Shown here piece by piece: positions 22,980 through 35,859 of a stretch of 64,000 bases of DNA; the first letter of the stretch is position 1; each line of letters starts with the position of its first letter. This stretch comes from Erythroxylum novogranatense (Eukaryota > Streptophyta > Magnoliopsida > Malpighiales > Erythroxylaceae). The DNA lies in assembly GCA_029891385.1 (NCBI GenBank), contig CM057233.1, forward strand, positions 30,238,540-30,302,539, given 5' to 3'. The notes under the pieces were generated by a model that saw nothing but the letters and a program-made list of their open reading frames with translations, was not told the origin of the DNA and searched no databases. The position numbers and the translations under genes were made by a program.

Positions 22980-25490
22980 TTATTTATTTATACAAAATTT
23001 GTATTTATTTGTATAAAATTTATATAAAATTCTAAAATATCAGACGGAAGATTTTAACTTTGTTTAATTATACTTAAATTTTTAATTAAAAAGAAAACAA
23101 GTAAAGAGTGATATTATTGAAAGAAGGAAAAGGAATAAGAACAGCAAAGCTGCAGGTGCAGTGTGGTGTGGTGTGCTGGCGGTGGTGGTGGTGGTCAACT
23201 ACGTTTCTTTATTGCTTTCTTTTACATTATTTGTTATTTGTCTTGAGAGGAGGGAGAGGCTGATGTTATTAATATTTACTCAGACTGACCTTTTTATTTT
23301 TGGCTTTTCGTTTTTGTTTAGGGAAATGCGGCCGCAGTTTTGACTTTTTTGTTTGCTTCGGATGCTATAAGTTTTCCGTCTCTTGTGGATTCTCAGTTCT
23401 CGCTCCTTTTGTTTGGTTCGTTTGTCACCAACTCAAACAAAGTCTTCATACCGGAGATTTAAGAAAAATTCTTCATATTTTTCTCAAATTTACATTAATT
23501 ACTTACTTTTGATTTTTTTATAAATTATCAACTATTTGTTTCTTATTAATAAATCACATAAAATTAATGCTTCAAAATGGAATTTATATTCATTTATTTT
23601 TATACAAACTTATGATTAGTATAAGTGACAAGAATACATAATTAGGTAATTAAGGCTATCCTTTTATACCATATCGGATTAAATCAATGTAATAATAATC
23701 ATAATGTTACATATAAAATTATATGCATCCTTTTGATTATGAATTGTATATAAATTGTGAAACTTACTCAGTTGAAGAATAACCAAATGAACCTTTGGTA
23801 AAAGGATGATGATGGTATTAAATTATTAAATCTTTTATATGTGATATGTTAGGTGTAATAACAATTCATAAAAGATGATACTTGTATTTCATTAGACTAC
23901 TAACTAATTTAAGTCATATTGTCATATATATCAAATTAAATATTGATTTAAAATTTTGAAAAGTTTAAATTGTGTAAATATAAGTAGAAACTAAGCATTA
24001 AGAATGTCAAAGCACATCAATGAGATCAATGTGGTAAGATTTAAATTTTTAGTTATTTATAAGAAATGAGATTCTCTAATGAATACCTCAAATATCTGCA
24101 TAACTAAATTTCAAAAGAGTATGAATTTATGTAAGGAGAAAATTGCAACATGGATATTGTATGATGTAATATTTGTTTCTTTTATAGTTATGCCTAGTAC
24201 AATAACTTACCTTCGATAGTTCCAATGACATTAATTATCGAGATTTGACATTAGATATGGAATGCTATAAATTTGATAGAGACAAAGTTAATGAGTTTTA
24301 GATGTGATGTTTTGTTAAAGCATGTATTATCTAATAATTTAAGAACTAAATCAGATGATAGACGATTATAAGATATAGACCTTATTAAACCAAATGTTTG
24401 TTTCAACATATACATCAGACCCTACATCTCAGTGAAATTTCTACTAGAGATTGTTGTTTTGTTTCAACATACACTTATAAGGGAATGGTTCTCAAGATGA
24501 GTAGTGAGAGTAAGATGAAATTTGAAAAGTTGAAATCTTACGAAAATACATCTAATTAGAAATTGTGCCTTTATTGATAAATTTGATGTATAGTTGAAAG
24601 GTTGTAAGATGATGAAAAATTCACTTTCATGGTAAATTAAAAGAGTTTATTTTAGATATAATTGTGGATTTATCATGTCTGTAAGAAGGCTAGTAGAAAT
24701 ATAGTTGTACTTGTACTCTTCAGTAGGGGTGTGTAGAGGCTTACTACTTATAAAGAATAAAATTTATAACTTCAGTTGTTGAATATACAATAGTTCAAGA
24801 ACAACTCCTATTGGATATAAAAAGGTGACAACTTAATGATGAGAATTAGATTTATAGAGATAGATACAAAAGTTGTTTACATAGAAACAAAAGTTGTTTA
24901 CATATTCTAGTCTAAATACATAGATAATGTACTAAAGGTAGGTGTTTAGTATATGAGATATTTGATACTTGTGAAGTCTTAAAGATATCTATCATTCAAC
25001 ATGTGAGTTGATATTTGAGTTTAAGGTTATAAGAATATTAATTTTAGAAGTAAATCCGAAGTTATGATCTATTTTATTTAAAACAATATTATTTTGAGAT
25101 TGAAAAGATTCTAATATAGCATTAATTACAAATTAGGCCATAATACATTTTTTTAGTGAAAATGGTTAATCGGATCAATAAATTCTTTAATAAACTTGGT
25201 ATAGTTTCTTGCATTATTCAGGTAGTAATGTACTGTAGAACTTTAATGCTATTGGGCATGCAAAAGGAGTCAAGGTATTGTTAAAGATCCACGGATGTAT
25301 TTAATCAATTTCTCTTAATTATAATGATAACAAGGATGAAAGTTATGAGATTTAAACAAGTACCCACTATAAATAATCTTGTACAATTCTCTCACTAAAC
25401 TACCGTCCTAGCAGTAGCATAATTGTCATATAGAGATATGGTATAAGATACTTAAATTATTTGATTAATACAAGGAGAAGATTGTTAATT
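22980..25490. other. Intergenic AT-rich DNA, no gene recognised
   Basis: Small open frames near 23161-23512 have no domain, and codon use looks random. The rest is AT-rich with many stops in all frames; parts read like very old retroelement sequence but no motif is good enough to name. Nothing is claimed. Confidence 0.4.
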
Positions 25491-25499
25491 TATGGCTCA

Positions 25500-26300
25500 C
25501 AATTAATTATTGGCTATAGTTTAGTGACATATACTTATAGGCATTCTTTATCTTATACATATTCATATATATATGATAAAGTTTATGTGATAAATATACA
25601 TTATAAATAAAATTATGATGAGATCATAATTATATATTATCCTTAAATTGTTCCTAGTCATTTTCTATTGAGATTGGAAATTAATAAACAATAAAAGACT
25701 ACCACCTATTATGTTTCTTCCTTATGAAGAAACTAATCAATCTCATAGACTAAAATATGAAGATACTTAAACAATCATATGGGTCCTTGTTAGAGAACAA
25801 ATTCACTGAACTGACCCCATATGAGAAATTCATTTGGAGTATTACTTGTATGTCTATAAATATTCGTATTATGATGATTGTATAAGTGATCCTTTAACTT
25901 GAGCTCTCCAATGTATCTTATATAGGGATTACTATGTTTTGATACTACTTATGACTTATTCTAGTTAAAGGTAAGTTAGCCATTAGTCATTAGATATAGT
26001 ATGAATTATATGAAAATAATTAAGTGATCAATATAGGATTCATCACCCTAAAGTGATTAGGGAGAATGTTCCATTATTCTCGATTAGTATTGATTCCGTA
26101 AATCTTTGGTTAAGGTAAAATGACACTTTGAAAATAGTTTTCAATTTCATTAATATAGTCAACTACTAATAGTAGAGCAATAATACGATTAAACTCAAAT
26201 AGAGTCGACATTAATTTCATGTTTTATGTCTAATAAATACATTATATGATGAAACGATTGAATTATATGCAAAAAATCATACAAAAATGCTTAATTAAAA
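25500..26300 (+). repeat. LTR-like dispersed repeat, inverted relative to 11200-12430
   Basis: Phrases such as 'gatcctttaacttgagct', 'ggattcatcaccctaaagtgat' and 'aaatctttggttaaggtaaaatga' correspond in the same order to minus-strand phrases of 11200-12430. The similarity is patchy and old. No coding sequence is present and the ends are unresolved. Confidence 0.35.
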
Positions 26301-27520
26301 CCACTTTGATATTCCTAAATATTTGGACAGTCATGATGAAATAGTTTTAAAAATGGTTTGTGGGAAATGACAAAAAAAAGAATTGAGCTTCATAATACGA
26401 TTCATGCTTTATTATATTTTGTGCATTAATCATGTTATAGATTTTAATGTGGTCTTGCCTTTTGGGAAATAAATAACAAAACTTTTGAATTTATTCTACT
26501 AAACACAGGATCAGATCTCACTATAATTTCTTAATAATATATTTAATCTAAGTAACTTGAATTGTGGCAAAACTCGATGGTATAGCATAGTGGAATGGGC
26601 CAATAAACTTTAAAGAATTAAAAAGAAGGATTCAAACATTTACCTACTAACATTTAGTCATATGATATATGTTGTTTGAAAAGAAAAAAAACTACATAAT
26701 TTTTAAAAGTACTTAAGAAAAAAAAGAACACTTAGTCATAATGTAATTATATGGATAAGGGAAGTAATCATGACTAATGGAATGATAACAGGAATTAGCA
26801 TTAGCCTTGCTATAAATCTGAATATTATAAAATGAATCTTAATTTCCTGTATTGTTAATCAACTCTATTGTACCTAGTGCTATCTTCAGGGAAGTTAATG
26901 GTCTATAAATAGTTTCCCATTTCCCCATGGTTTAGTCCTCAATTAGCCTAAAGTGACTTGTTAGTATCTTCTTCCTCCTAATTATGCATGAAATTGAATT
27001 TTAGCCTTTTTATTCCTTTTGAAGAGTATTTATCAACTTCATTTTCATATAATCTTAACAGATTAAAACATTTAAATCAATTATTCCTAAATTCTAAACT
27101 ATTACTTTTAGAGATTTTTATAATATGAACAATTTCATTTCTAATCTTTCCCAAATACACTTATCTATCCTATTAAGATTTTAAGTTTAGTTTCATAATT
27201 TCATGTTTTCTTAAATTCACATTAAATACTTACTTTTGAATTATTAATAAATTATTAACTTCTTCGTTATTTGTTTCTTATTAATAAATCACTAAAATTA
27301 TACAAATACTTTTGTGATTTGCTCATATTTATAATCTTTAATTGTTTCTTATTAACTACAATTTATAATACTATCCTTTACCTATCTTTCTTGAAGCCTT
27401 TTTATTAATTTAAAACCCTAAAATCTATTTACATTACTTGATTGTTTGAAATGTAAAATTTAAAAGGTCTAATATTTCTTTAATTGTTGGTACATGATGA
27501 ATGCTTATTATAATTATAAT
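26301..27520. other. AT-rich DNA, nothing recognised
   Basis: No gene, RNA or well-formed repeat is supported. Two short similar stretches ('ttgaattattaataaattattaacttctt' near 27235 and a counterpart near 23508-23560, each then 'tttgtttcttattaataaatca') suggest a further old dispersed repeat shared with the DNA just beyond the receptor kinase. Confidence 0.4.
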
Positions 27521-28319
<799 letters not shown>

Positions 28320-29500
28320 GTTCGCGTCAAGTGTATTTGTAGGTGAAAGTACCTTCTTGGATCAAAAGGAGAGGAATTCAGATGAAATCGAGGCATGAAA
28401 TGAAGATATGAAGCAATTATGACCTACAAGACCATGTACAATGACTGTGTAACTCTCTATAAATGTGTGGAGATTTGAAGAATATTGTTTCTAGTGGTAT
28501 GAAGCTACATGCTCGTTTATGTTAATATACATGGTCAAGTTTGTTGCCCATGTAAGTTTCTATGCCCATGTGAAATCATAAATTTAGGTATGCTTGGAGA
28601 TACACAGTCACTACACAACTGTGTATATCCTAAAAAGCCTAGTTTTTACTATAAAAGGACGAAATCAGAGGCAAAGTAGGAGGAGGCAAGTTTTAGCACA
28701 TTTTGAGTACATTTTTTAATAGAGGACAAGGGAAACATGAAGAATACATCACAAGATTTGATAGAGAGCTTCATTCAATTCAAATTGTAAGAAGATTCAT
28801 TAGAGACAAAAGGGAGATTTAGAATATGATTTCTTTTTTTCTATTTGTCCTTCTGAATATTTGTTATTTATTTCATTTTCTATGAGTTGGAACTAAATTT
28901 CTTTAGTGCCTAGGTGTGATGAACAATAAGTTAAGATAACAATATGATTTGATCTTTTATTTAATGTAGTTTTATTGATTGGTTTATTGAGATTCAATTA
29001 TGCGCTATATTCTTGTTTTAATATGACATGAATATTAGTTCATGATTTGATTTCATATGATTAAGATTAAGAAATCTTTTTTGTGAATAGATTTACCATA
29101 ATTGGAAGGGGTTGCATTGAAACCTAGAGATAGATCGAAATAAATCCTCTAGATTAGGGTAAAACCTAATAATGAAATTCAAAATAAATCAATAATGCAA
29201 TCTTAGGAGTTTTAACTAGAAAGAGATTTTTGTTAATCAATTGAGCGATTAATTTTTAATAATCTTGAGAAAGATATTAACATAAATAGGAATTTTCACA
29301 GTCCAATAATCAGTAATTCAATTGCATGATAAAGGGTTAATATTTAAGAATTCTTAGAGGGATTCATCACCTAGATATTATTTGTTTGATATCTACTTTT
29401 CATATTATTTTCCTCTATCTGAATTTGTTAAGTTTCAATCTTAGTTTAATTTAATTAAATCCACAATTTGATTCGATTGTTAGATAATAGGAAAAGGGTA
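28320..29500 (+). repeat. Athila/Tat-like LTR fragment (shared with 3900-4690)
   Basis: The right part (28830-29400) matches 3900-4575 in order and orientation. The left part has 'ctgtgta/tgtgtgg/acatggtcaagt' words like the degenerate 'acatggccgtgt' arrays of such LTRs, and a TATA box in 'ttactaTAAAAGGACG' at about 28648-28663 followed by a leader. It lies beside the truncated 3' end of the LINE at 29540. No target duplication was found. Confidence 0.5.
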
Positions 29501-29539
29501 AATATTAGTACTTATAATCCTCATGAGATTAACTTGTTC

Positions 29540-31260
29540 TTGTCTATGCTAGCTATAGCTATATCATGCACTTGATGTATAAAATTGATAAATTCTTATA
29601 AGCATATAATAAGTCAATCACTACATTTATTTCCACCACTCTTTCAAGTAGTTTGTTAAGCACCTCCATAACTAATATCCCCTTACCTAATTCCGTTAAG
29701 TCCTTTTATAAGCTTTGAAGGTTATCTATTAATTAAAATGTTAAAAGATGCAATTGATCACTACATAATCCACTCAATTAAAACATTAGGGAATTTAAGA
29801 GCTTGCATTATGTTGTTGACAAATAACCAATCCATTATGTCATACGTTTTTTAAAAGTCAACTTTTATATCACAATTTTTATAGGATCCCTTCCTTGTGT
29901 AATGCTTAAAAAAATCCTGAACTTGAAATATATAGTCTCTAATTCTCTTTCTGGGTATGTATGCTCCTTAAGTGTCTTCTATATGATTTTGAAGTACTAA
30001 TTTGAGTCTTCTAGCTAAAACTTTAAAGATGACTTTGTACATGATATTACAACAAGGAATTGGGAGATAATCTCTCATGGTTGTGTGTTCTATTCCTTTT
30101 GGAATGAGGCATATAAAGATGTGATTGATTTCTCTTAGCATCATGCCTTTTTCAAAGAGATCCATTATTGCATCTTTCATGAAATAACTAGTTATTGACT
30201 AGGTTTTGAAGAAAAAAATTGACATTTATACCATCAGGTCCAGGAGCTTTAAATGGATGTAGTGATTTCAAGGTACTAAAGACTTCTTGATTAGTGACTT
30301 GGCTTGAGTGTAATTGAGTTTCTTGCATAAATATTCGGTCTTAGAGTGTTTCTTTGATTATTCTAACAGAGGAATAAGCTAATTAGGGGGTTCCTAGGTT
30401 ATCAGTGAAATAATCTTTTGCTTCTTCCAAGAACTGAGACTAATTGAAGATAGAGGAACCATTGGAAGTTAGAGGTATGATCTTATTGTAGAATCTCTAT
30501 CAACTACAACTCTACGAAAAAAGCTGAGTTCTTTTCTCCTTCCTTCATCCAGTTAACTCTATAACTTTGCCTTATTAAAGAGTAATCCACATTAATGGCT
30601 CGAGTATAACAAAGTATGGCTTACTTTTCTTTATCTTATAGGAATGAGATGTAAGGAATGAATATAAAGCAGACTATACTTTCTTTAAAGCTTCTTAGCT
30701 GAGTAAAGGAGATGACTTTATTAAAATTATACAAGGCTTTGAGCTCTTCCCTGACTTTGGACATTTTCCTGGTGAAGATGAATTGCTTAGTGCCTAGAGT
30801 ATTGAAGCTTAGGCCTCTTTGAATACATTCTTCAAAACCTAAAAGATCAATTAAAAAGTTATTAAATCTAAAAGGTGATTTACCTTTGGGACTATAATAT
30901 TGTATAATGATAGGAGCATGATCAAATAGAGAGGTGTTTGGATAATTTACTTTAGTGTGAGGTAAGGCTTGGAACCACTCTAGGTTGATGAGGCTTCTAT
31001 CAAGTTTCTTCCTTATAAATGTATGATCTTTATATTTGTAACTCCATGTGAAAAAATCTCCTCCAAAAGGCAGATCAATTACTTGAATGTTATTCATTCA
31101 ATCTTTTGGCTCCTCATAGAATACTCTAGATGATATGCATCCTTTTGATTTATTAAGAAGAATTGTTGCACTAAAGTCCCTCGGTAATAACCAAGGTATC
31201 TTGATCTTGGTGATAATTCCTTTATTTGTTAGCATAAAGGAGATCTTTGATAGCAATAAA
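29540..31260 (-). pseudogene. L1-type LINE ORF2: endonuclease C-part and reverse transcriptase
   Basis: The minus strand, from 31260 down, reads: an endonuclease segment (PWLLPRDFSATI, cf. the G-D-F-N motif); VIDLPFGGDFFTWSY; FIRKKLDRSLIN; SLFDHAPIIIQY (the SDH region); then a linker; KAPGPDGIN; IFICLIPKGIEHTTMRDYLP and PCCNIMYKVIFKVLARRL (RT motifs); IKVDF-KTYD (the K-V-D-x-x-K-A-Y-D motif); and LVMEVLNKLLERVVE. Stops and frame changes are scattered through it. The element is cut at 31260 by a Copia insertion; its endonuclease N-part and ORF1 lie at 41133-42560, same strand and correct order. Confidence 0.85.
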
Positions 31261-32140
31261 TATTAAGTCAAAATGACTTTACGATTAATAATTTTGATGA
31301 AGACCAAATAATAATGCAGATACAAAATGAGATGGAAGCAAAAGCCGAAAATAAGACAGAAAAATATGAGACGATAGAAATGAGACGGAAGCGGAAAGTA
31401 AAATGAGAAGATAGAAATGAGACGAAGTGAATCTGAAAATGAGACGAAAGAATTGAAGACGAAGATCTGATACCACGTCAGATGATCAATCAGTTTGAGT
31501 AAGTTACAGAACTCAACTGAATAACCGTTTCTTCAAAGATCAAGAAACAAGAAGAAATAAGCAGTTGAAGACAAAGATTATAAATACAAGTCGGAGTCGA
31601 AGACTGAAAAATTTAGTGATTTTCAAGAAAGGCTAGAGATTCGAAAGCTAGAAATTTTATTCATTGTACTAAACTTAGAGCTACTATTGTCTGTAACAAA
31701 GCTCGAAACATCTTTCAGTAGAAGGAAGAAAAGCTGATAGCCTGAAGAGGCTAAGTCAGAAAAGAATACTTGTTGTAAGAGACCTGAAGAGGCTCGGTGA
31801 AAAGAATACTTGTATCTTTGAGAAGTATAGTAAAATCTCAGAAAGAATTCTGAGGACTAGACGTAGCTCACGGTTTGGGGTGAACCAATATAAAACTGCT
31901 ATGTCGATTCTTACTCTCAACTCTCAACTTTTAATTTCTTTTGTTGATACAAATACTTAGAAGTAGATTGCAATACTTCATAAGACTGTTTTTCAATCGT
32001 TTGAGAAAGCAAGTTTTTTTTTAAAAAAGAAGTTTGTATAAAAGGAGATTGTATTCAAAAACGGTTACACAATTCAACCCCCCTTCTTGTGCATTTTGTA
32101 TATTGAATATTAAGTTTATACTAACATGTGATTCACTTCA
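31261..32140 (+). repeat. Copia element B: 5' LTR (880 bp)
   Basis: It starts TATTAAGTCAAAATGAC (the usual TG mutated to TA) and ends ATTCACTTCA. It contains repeated GAGACGA/GAAGCGA-type words near its start, and the regions 31660-32100 and 40650-41100 are nearly the same in both LTRs. The phrase 'acacaattcaaccccccttct' near the end is typical of Copia (SIRE-like) LTRs. Confidence 0.9.
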
Positions 32141-32142
32141 AT

Positions 32143-32154
32143 TAGTATCAGAGC
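32143..32154 (+). other. Copia element B: primer-binding site
   Basis: TAGTATCAGAGC lies 2 bp after the LTR end and matches TGGTATCAGAGC (complement of the initiator tRNA-Met 3' end) at 11 of 12 positions. Confidence 0.85.
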
Positions 32155-32197
32155 TCGGTGTCCAAGAACCACCGTAACAAAGTGTGGATAAAGATCC

Positions 32198-33230
32198 ATG
32201 GCAGAGTCACACATATATATAGCTGAAGGTGCCTCCGTCACTAGACCTCCTGCGTTCAATGGAGAAGACTACCATTACTGGAAAGATAGGATGCGACTCT
32301 TCATTGAATCTACTCATATTAAACTTTGGGAGATAATAGAAAATGGATCATATATACCAGTAAATGAAGGTGGAAATGTTGTTCTACGAATCAGATGGTC
32401 TGCAGAACAAAAAGCAAGATTCCAGCTAAATTCGAAGGCTAAGTTATTTTTAAGCTATGCCCTAAGCAGAAGTGAGTACGATAAAATTCACGGATGCGAC
32501 ACTGTGAAGGAGATATGGGATACGCTATCTATGCCCTAAGCACACGAAGGCATAAATCAAGTAAAGGAATCCAAGATAAGCATTCTTGTACACCAATATG
32601 AGCTGTTCAAGATGAAGGACAAAGAGTCTATCGATCATATGTTTGGAAGATTTCAAACTATCATCAATGGACTTAAAGCTCTCGGTAGAACTTACGACAA
32701 TCAAGATCAAGTTACAAAGATCCTCAGAAGTTTACCGAAGAGATGGAGATCAAAAGTCACAGCTGTATAAGAAGCCAAGGATTTGAGCGTATTGAAGCTT
32801 GATGAATTGCTTGGATCTCTGAAGATACATGAAGTTGAATTCGATGCAAAAGATAAACCCAGATAGGACAAATCTATAGCACTGAAGGTCGGACAGAAGA
32901 ATCACAAGAATCAAAGGAAAAAGGAGCTTATAGTCGAAAGCGTTGAAGATTGAGGAAGTCAAGGATGACGATTCCAGTGAATAAGATCATGTTTCAAGCG
33001 AAGAAGATGATGAACTATCCTTTATCTCGAGGAAGATCAGACGCATGTGGAAGAAAAAGGATAAAGGAAACAAAGAGTCCTACCTCAAGAAGAATAGCAA
33101 AGATGAAGGGAAGAATGAGAAAAAATCCATTGTATGCTATGAATGCAATAAACCGGGACATTACAAGTCCGAATGCCCATTGTTAAAAAGAAAGCCCATT
33201 GTTAAAAAGAAAGCCCAAGAAGAGTAGAGA
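32198..33230 (+). pseudogene. Copia element B: gag with CCHC knuckle, broken
   Basis: The frame opens MAESHIYIAEGASVTRPPAF, with NGEDYHYWKDRM and LWEIIENG, the standard N-terminus of SIRE-like Copia gag. It stops at 32539, and the UBN2 part continues downstream (VHQYELFKMKDKESIDHMF, FQTIINGLKALG, ILRSLPKRWRSKV) with further stops. A zinc knuckle CYECNKPGHYKSEC is at 33135-33176. Directly after it CCCATTGTTAAAAAGAAAG is duplicated in tandem (33178-33215). The 19-bp shift breaks the frame, so the protein continues in another frame at 33199. Confidence 0.85.
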
Positions 33231-34400
33231 AGGCAAAAAAAGCATGATGGCAACTTGGGAAGATCTAGATTCGTTTGAATCAGATATTGACTCAGAGGCA
33301 TCGATGCAAACAAATATTTGCCTGGTAGCTGAAGGAGAAAGTGATGAGGAGGTAACCTCAAAACTTAATGAATTACAAAATGCATACTCAGAATTATTAA
33401 AAGATTCTCCTACAATTCTAAAGCAGTATAAATTTCTTAAGAAAAAGTACGTAGAAAACTTTAAAAACACGCAAGTGTTGGAAAAGGAGAATGTCTGCTT
33501 AAAGAAACAAGTAGATGAGATGAAGAAAAAGGTAGTTATAGATAGATATGAAGAGATCAATCAGTTGAAACAAAGAATAAACAGTCTTTCAACTAATCTA
33601 TCAACATTTATGGAGAGTACTAGAAAAATAAATGGTATGCTAGGGAAATACAGACACCCTAATGATAAAACTGGATTAGGGTTTGCTAAAAACTATACTC
33701 AGCATAAAAAGAATTCTGCTCCCTTTAGGAAGAAATTTCATCAGCCTCATCATCATCAGAAATGTCATCGGTTGCATCATCATCATACTATGAATTATGT
33801 TAGAACTAACCCTAAATGACCCAAGAAAATCTGGGTACCTAAGAGACAAATAATATCACCTGCAGATATCCTTCCTTGGAAGAAGCAGCCAGCACCATTG
33901 GTGCTTGGACAGTGGATGCTTGTGACATATGACGGGAAGAAGGTCTATGTTCCTAGACCTTCAGTATAAGAAGGAAGGATCAGTAACTTTTGGAGACAAC
34001 CAGTAGGGCAAGATAATTAGAATCGGTAAAGATTCCTTTGCATGCATTGATAATATGTTGCTAGTTGATGGTTTAAAACACAATTTGATTAGTGTCAATC
34101 AATTATGTGATTCTGGTTTTAAAGTGTCTTTCAATCAAAATTCTTGTGAAGTCAAAAATAAGGATGAGTCCATATTTTTTCTGCCAAAAGACAAAACAAT
34201 CTTTACAAAATCAATTTAGAAGATTTTCAAAATCAAAATATTTCTTGTTTTATATCAACTGATCAAAAAAAACTGATTTGGCATAAAAAGCTAGGTCATA
34301 TTAGTTTTAAACATATTTCCAAGTTGATTAAACATGATTTCGTAAGAGGTTTACTAAAAATAAATTTTAACAAGGATTTCTTTTGTAAAAGTTATTAAAA
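33199..34400 (+). pseudogene. Copia element B: coiled-coil linker, protease and GAG-pre-integrase remnants
   Basis: From 33199 a 206-aa frame has acidic sequence and a long Leu/Lys/Glu coiled coil, then a His-rich stretch. After the stop at 33819 IWVPKRQ follows, as in related elements just before the protease. The protease region (about 33900-34020) has lost its D-S-G-C-S-R core (VDACDI is followed by a frame change to HMTGRRSMF), though SVTFGDNQ and the following strand remain. GAG-pre-integrase pieces follow: NMLLVDGLKHNLISVNQLCD and LIWHKKLGHISFKHISKLI. Several stops; no active protease. Confidence 0.75.
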
Positions 34401-34464
34401 AGGAAAGCAGGTTAAAACGACGTTTTCTTCTAAAAATGTTGTAACTTCTTCTAGACTTCTAGAG

Positions 34465-35160
34465 TTGTTACATATGGATTTATTTGGTCCAACTAGGAAA
34501 TTGAGTCTTGGCGGAAAGAAGTATGGTCTTGTTATTGTTGATGATTTCACTAGATTTTGTTGGATATTGTTTTTATCATATAAAGATGAGTCTTTTAATT
34601 GTTTTAAAGTATTGTCCAAAAAGTTACATAATGAAAAAGGAATGTCTATAACTAGTATTAGAAGTGATCATTGTGGTGAATTTGAAAATGAGAAGTTTAG
34701 AATGTTTTATGAAGAGAATGAAAATTTTCAAAATTTCTCTACTCCTAGAACCCCACAACAAAATGGAGTTGTTGAAAGGAAGAACGGGACGATTCAGAAA
34801 ATGGCAAGGATTATGCTATGTGAGATGGATCTTCCTAAGTACTTCTAGGTAGAAGCTGTGAATACAGCTTGTTATATTCAGAATAGAATACTTTTGCGAC
34901 CTCTGTTGAAGAAAACTCCATATGAGTTATGGAATGGAAGAAAACCTAATATATCCTACTTCCATCCATTTGGTTGCAAGTGCTCTATATTGAATACAAA
35001 AGAAAGTTTGGATAAATTCGATTTTAAGATTTATCCTAAAAATTTTCTAGGCTATTCTCTATCATCGAAAGCTTATAGAGTTTACAATCTTACCTCTAAG
35101 ACTGTTGAGGAAACTTTTCATGTCAAGTTTGATGATAGTTCTCAACCAAGTAAGAGAGAT
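34465..35160 (+). pseudogene. Copia element B: integrase core, near-intact
   Basis: The frame reads MDLFGPTRKLSLGGKKYG, VIVDDFTRFCWILFL (D of the D-D-E triad), SIRSDHCGEFEN (second D) and TPQQNGVVERKN (E of the triad), so the rve catalytic set is recognisable. A TAG at 34846-34848 interrupts it. It continues in the same frame from 34858 through NTACYIQNRILLRP, TPYELWNGRKPNISYFHPFG and FLGYSLSSKAYRVYN, the usual integrase C-terminal part. This is the best preserved domain of the element. Confidence 0.9.
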
Positions 35161-35859
35161 GATACTGATGATGAAACCCTATCAGTACCTTTGGTTGATA
35201 GTGGAGAAGTATTACCATCAGATACTCCCTTAGACAAAGTTGAAGATATTCCTAAGACTCTTGATTTGAAAAGAGATTGGAAATATAAGAGTTTCCATCC
35301 AAAAGAGTTGATTCATGATGGAGACTCTAAGAAGAAAACATCTCAGGCAACCAGGTCTCTAGTTGCAATTTTGAAAAAAGATCTAACAAAATTGGCTAAA
35401 GAGACTGAGATTAAGAGAAAATTGGAGTTTGAAAATGAGAAACCTCAATCTCAGCAGACTTCTAGACTGATTAAAGAAAATAAAAAACAAAAAATCAGTA
35501 TGAAAAAGAGCACTCCTACTACTGTTCAGAAGAAGAAGAAGCTAGTTGAACGCAGTCCAGCACAGGTCAATACCTCTCAACCGTTACGAAAAGAGGACTT
35601 GAGAGTCAATATTATTGAAGAAAGCCAACTTGTCAGGAGTAGCAACTCTATAATCATCCGAGAAACCCTAAAAAGGTCAGTCAAGGCACAATTACAACCA
35701 AACTTGGTAAATAGTAGTAAAATGCATCTGTTGAGTGATGACGAGAAAAGTATGTATATTTTTTTTAGGGATGAAGGAACCAAATCATACCCCACACAGA
35801 TGACAAGGTAGAAGTACACTATTTTACCAATCACAAAGAGAACTGTGATCAAGGTTTTG
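35161..35859 (+). pseudogene. Copia element B: lysine-rich frame in place of RT, first part
   Basis: After the integrase the frame keeps the usual pre-polymerase phrase (WKYKSFHPKELIHDG) but then, instead of reverse transcriptase, becomes a Lys/Gln/Ser-rich region with Q-K-K-K-K-L and repeated K-stretches. It ends with HLLSDDEKSMYIFFRDEGTK and, past a stop at 35809-35811, ITKRTVIKV. It is cut at 35859 by the solo LTR. I do not recognise the family. None of the F-D-V-K-x-A-F-L or Y-V-D-D motifs of Copia RT occurs. Confidence 0.7.
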
